Positions 60,440-64,000 of a stretch of 64,000 nucleotides of DNA are shown piece by piece (position 1 is the stretch's first letter; each line of letters begins with the position of its first letter). This stretch comes from Ypsolopha sequella (taxonomy: Eukaryota > Arthropoda > Insecta > Lepidoptera > Ypsolophidae). The stretch covers positions 16,882,001 to 16,946,000 of the forward strand of contig OW204000.1 of NCBI GenBank assembly GCA_934047225.1, given 5' to 3'. Below the pieces are notes generated by a model. That model did not search any database and was not told the origin of the DNA. It worked only from the letters and a program-made list of their open reading frames with translations. A program made the position numbers and the translations under genes.

Positions 60440-60964
60440 CAGTGTTGCCGCTGGTCATATTTTGGGTTGCCGTATTCCACTGACAAAATTGCCGTATTTA
60501 AACAAAAATTGCCGTACATATAAAAAATTTCATAATAATTAATTTCCCATGATATTTTCCATAGTATACAGATCGTCATTTCATAGCGTTGTCCATGTCA
60601 AAAACCCAAGTCCAAGAAAAATAGACCAATGAGCCAATCAAGAATCGCCTCTATCACAAGGTAATAAATAAGGTCAATACCTTGTTGTGTTGGCTGGCTA
60701 TTAGCTAGTTTTTTGGTTTGTTTGGAGTTGTGCAAATATTGCCTATGCCTCTATTGATAAAGTAGGTATGGCAGTTAGTGCCATCTAGGAATTTCATATA
60801 ACTAACATTAAATTTGACACAAGGTAAAGAAAAACGCTCATTCATTGCCGAATTGCCGTATTTTAGCGTACGGTAATGACTACTCTGCCGTATGCCGTAC
60901 ATTTAATGATTTTATAGCCCGATTGCCGTACAAAACGGCAATTGCCGTACAAACGGCAACGCTG
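60440..60964. mobile_element. Non-autonomous hAT-like element rich in GCCGTA subterminal repeats
   Basis: The ends are CAGTGTTGCCG and CGGCAACGCTG. Perfect 8-bp duplications AGTCAGAG flank it (60432-60439 and 60965-60972). GCCGTA or its complement occurs about a dozen times near both ends, as transposase-binding subterminal motifs do in hAT elements. It lies about 320 bases upstream of the GST copy B start codon. Confidence 0.88.
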
Positions 60965-60972
60965 AGTCAGAG

Positions 60973-63319
60973 TTGAGTTGAAGACTTGAAGTCTTGAAGT
61001 CTGTCATTCATTTTCATTTTTAACAGGAAACGGAAAGAACACTTTTTTTTTAATAGTTTTCAGGCTCTTGGAATGAGTTCTTTTAGACAAATTCTGTATT
61101 CATCTTTATTTATGTTCATATTTATTTCTACACGACGTTACCTAACTATTAAACATGTAGAATACTGTATATTAAATCGCCGTAACTAATGCAGTGCGTT
61201 GCTCAATATTATTTCCATTGGTTTATTTCTCCCAAACTGCACTACCTACAACGGTAGTACAGTGGAAACCACATCAAGCTATACACTTGCAGTACGACAA
61301 TAGCCCCTACAGAGAAGAATATAAGATAGGTGCAAAGTCCAATGTGTCTTACTTGATGCGGTCTCCACTGTACATACGCACCGTCCATATTCTAAGATTC
61401 TTATTTTTGTTTCGCAATCCTGAATAGCCCTGCTATTGATGCCAGTCCAAAATCAAACCAATATAATACACATTTGTAATAAACAAAAAACATTTTCACC
61501 TCATTAGCACGAAAAGCGCGCCTTTGTTGCTTAAAAACAAAGAGCAAAATCGATTTTTGCTCACTCGTTTTAAACAGTGTAGAAAAGTGTTTTCAAATTA
61601 AGAACAATGTGAATTGTTCAAAAATTCCATATCATTTGCTCAAGCGAAAGAGAGACAGCAAACATCAGCATGGCGGCTATCTCCTTCACTCTATATGTAT
61701 TCCATACACTTTGGGACCCCACAGCTTGTCGGATACCATAGACAAGGTAAACTTCTCGAACTCCTGTGTATGGCCTCCCAATGTGTATGGAATCCGGAAA
61801 CGGATAAATAGAGTAAAACTCCCGAGTGATGGTTATGTTTTGCGTTTTCGATCGGTTTATCAAAGATTTTCTGATTTTTCGCGGCTTTTGGGATTCAATT
61901 AACACTCCTCACATTTCATTTTATGTTCAATATTTTTGTATGGTGAAAAAAACCATTTTAAAGAAAAAAAACCATTGAATTCTTATAAGTTCGTTCGAAA
62001 AGATGGTGTTTTCTCGCTAGTGAGGTGAAAAGTTGAATGTGTCACACGAGAGCAAATTTACTCTCCCTGCGTTCCGAAATAGAATTATATCGCTAAAATC
62101 GATTACGAAAGTATGAAGTGAATGGCTTATGATCCATTGTAATTCTATTACGGACCGCAGGGTCTGTTTCTTGTGACTTGAATCCTCACTACGCTCAGGA
62201 TTCTAACTTAGACTTACTATCACAAATCAATCACTTTTTTTTTTGTATTTTGTACTCGCTACGCTCGTGATTCAAATTTCAATTATAGAATCCTTCGCTT
62301 GCTCGGGATTCAAACTCGGCACTCGCAACAAAAAAAATTTTGCTCTCTTTTTGCACAAATAGGTAGGTATAATAACCATTTTGTTCGAATAATTATGAGC
62401 ACGGAACACTGATTATGAGTTTGAAATTTTTTATTTGCCAACTTTGACTTCAATAAATTGACTTCTAAATAATAGGTAATTTAGTGTAGTTTCTTAAAAC
62501 AATTGCCATGTTTTACTTTAGAAAAAAGTATATTGCTATTTTACTGTAATAGGAGCTCATCTTAAAATATTTTAATACCTACTTAAATATTCGAATGAAA
62601 ACACTTGTTAAATTAATTGAAATTAAAAGCAGGTGTTCTACTGTAAAAGGAGCTCATTTTGAAAATATTTTTGAGAGGTATTTATAAAAAAAAAAACAAT
62701 TAAAATCAGAGAATGTGTTTTTAGTTTTTTGATAATCACAAGCCCAACTTATTTAACATGTCCACATCAGAAACATTAAAGGTGTCCAAATCTTCGATCA
62801 CTTGGGCGAGATAGGGCCTCCTAACGTTACGTAAAATTGTCCAGTGTCTGTTTCCGAAACTTGCCATATGTTACTGGGACTGTTAAGGCAGTCATAAAAA
62901 ATGTTGATGAACTCATTCATACTTATTGCAGGAACAAACGAATTTAAGAGTGCATACAAAGTCAGAACAAGCACTTCATTTCACATCGAATCAGAACTGA
63001 ACTCTATGACACTTCCTTAAGACAGGGCGCTCTGAGCCAGCTCAAGAATTAAGTAACGGCACTGATTTAAAGCGGCAGTTGTATATAGTACTTTTAGTAA
63101 GTTGAAAACTAGAAAATGCATATTTATTAACAAGTTCGACAGTTAAAACTTAGCAGTAAAGTTAACAAAAATTTGTCTTAAAAAATAATAAAATGGATCA
63201 TTTAATAAATACTGAGCAGTGAAATAACTAAATGGGCAGTTACGAGTGGGCAGTTGACAAATCAGAATTAGTCGGTAAGAAATCTCATTCTAAGCAGTTC
63301 GGCTCCGGCGTTTCGGGAT
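60973..63319. other. No gene recognised upstream of GST copy B
   Basis: Apart from the hairpin repeats at 61255-61812 there are A+T-rich tracts and a CTACGCTC-containing block (62190-62300) of short repeats. No third GST exon was found on either strand. Confidence 0.5.
61255..61812. repeat. Two hairpin-type repeats
   Basis: 61255-61378 pairs GTACAGTGGAAACCACATCA with TGATGCGGTCTCCACTGTAC. 61684-61812 pairs CTCTATATGTATTCCATACA with TGTATGGAATCC...AATAGAG. Both are probably MITE remnants. Confidence 0.55.
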
Positions 63320-63542
63320 GTGCAGCCCCTTCGCCCTTGCGTAACAAAGTGCAGGCACCCATGCCACCTCCACAGCTTCGCCTTGGGCGACCAGCCTCAG
63401 CCGCTACGGCTCGCACGGTTGCCTATACTTTATTACCGCGGGCGAGGGCAGCCCTCCCTCCACGCCTCCGGCTTTTTATATACACTCTAGGGGTAGTAAC
63501 CACAAGACTGTATAAAATCAGGGTGCGCTGAGTCGGTTTTTG
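63320..63542 (+). repeat. GC-rich interspersed repeat, copy 2
   Basis: It matches 59238-59474 along its length with scattered substitutions and small gaps. The following ACCAGTACAGAAGT words (63557-63612) have counterparts before copy 1 (59138-59150). The terminal repeats that enclose copy 1 are not seen here. Confidence 0.8.
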
Positions 63543-63625
63543 AATATTATTTACCTACCAGTACAGAAGTCGACTTTTAGACCGTTTGAATCTACCAGTA
63601 CAGAAGTCCATCCACAAAACACGAT

Positions 63626-63922
63626 TCAGTGCGTGTTCGAAAATTTACAAATGCGTGTCCCGCAATAAAATATGTAACTGTAGATCACGGTTTGGGCCCC
63701 TAGACCCAAATACATTGTTATATACTCTAAGTTACGGTAGATGATATTAAAAGCCAACCCCGAGAGAAGATATATAATAATAAACCAAATTAATGAATTC
63801 GAGATGTCTTCACGCGGCCAAATCATTTGATGGGTCTGTTTCGCGTCGCACGCTTTAAGCTCCGCCCCTTCTAACAAAAATCTTCCTCGCTTTTCAATCG
63901 GTTCGGGTTTGGGTGTCTCCAC
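63626..63922 (-). other. Unrecognised 98-codon ORF with two hydrophobic stretches
   Basis: The start is METPKPEPIEKRGRFLLEGA, a charged leader, followed by SLIWFIIIYLLSGLAFNIIY and LGAQTVIYSYIFY, which would suit membrane segments. It could be an exon or chance. There is no neighbour to support it. Confidence 0.2.
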
Positions 63923-63952
63923 TCCCTGTAAACTGCCGAACTATTTATCTAA

Positions 63953-64000
63953 CTGCCCATCCATCCGTCAGCCTAGTTCGTCCACTGCTGGACATAAGCC
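63953..64000 (-). mobile_element. RTE-type LINE 3' end, cut by the window edge
   Basis: CCATCCATCCGTCAGCC followed by CGTCCACTGCTGGACATA is nearly identical to the 3' end at 23402-23445, in the same orientation. The rest lies beyond the window. Confidence 0.75.

Noticed and set aside
60124..64000. A possible third GST gene upstream of copy B
   Set aside because: No CPY-type active-site exon or other omega GST segment was found on either strand in this stretch.

Overview
The window is A+T-rich, intron-bearing animal DNA and most probably comes from a lepidopteran insect (moth or butterfly). The evidence for that is inferential. It has insect-type omega-class glutathione S-transferases in tandem, an RTE-type LINE 3' end with (CCAT)n tails, a tRNA-headed SINE with the core common in Lepidoptera, several APE-type LINEs and a very dense load of short inverted-repeat elements (MITEs) and hAT-like elements. 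No prokaryotic, viral, rRNA or CRISPR features were found.

Host genes, left to right. (1) An uninterrupted SR-protein kinase ORF (SRPK) on the minus strand, 5456-7276. (2) A single-exon monocarboxylate-type MFS transporter (SLC16 family) on the minus strand, 17391-19298. (3) A three-exon DNA replication licensing factor Cdt1 (Drosophila double parked) on the plus strand, 26889-29318, with an N-terminal PIP-box degron. (4) and (5) Two tandem omega GST genes on the minus strand, 31909-39798 and 43866-60123. Both have five coding exons, with equal lengths for exons 2 (168 nt) and 3 (158 nt), matching intron phases and a CPY active-site cysteine. I reassembled them exon by exon from GT-AG splice sites and protein similarity. 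The first exons are only 46 and 31 coding nucleotides long.

Mobile DNA. There are three reverse-transcriptase-bearing LINE copies: 9997-11646 plus, 12448-15497 minus, and 54762-57051 minus (flanked by a 14-bp target duplication and carrying a 5-bp tandem duplication that breaks the frame). There are also RTE-type fragments, a tRNA-headed SINE at 46572-46915, at least six hAT-like non-autonomous elements (several with readable 8-bp target duplications), and many palindromic MITEs, some nested inside one another.

Most striking structures. (a) A nine-unit tandem array (32211-34073, 212-bp period) made from a palindromic MITE that also occurs as a solo copy at 1735-1875; it lies in the last intron of the first GST gene. 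(b) Eight same-strand copies of a 14-bp word, GTGACGGTCGGGAC, scattered over 1.46 kb of intron 1 of the second GST gene. (c) A homogeneous 16-bp minisatellite of about 17 copies at 43032-43307. (d) A hAT inside a repeat with another hAT inside it (41330-42030), with the target duplications and a paralogous empty site visible. (e) A 1.06-kb terminal-inverted-repeat element (58890-59949) with G-run arms and a GC-rich core that recurs at 63320-63542.

The host genes do not form a pathway. The two GST genes are a local duplication and probably have related redox or detoxification roles. The GST introns and flanks have been the main landing zone for mobile elements.
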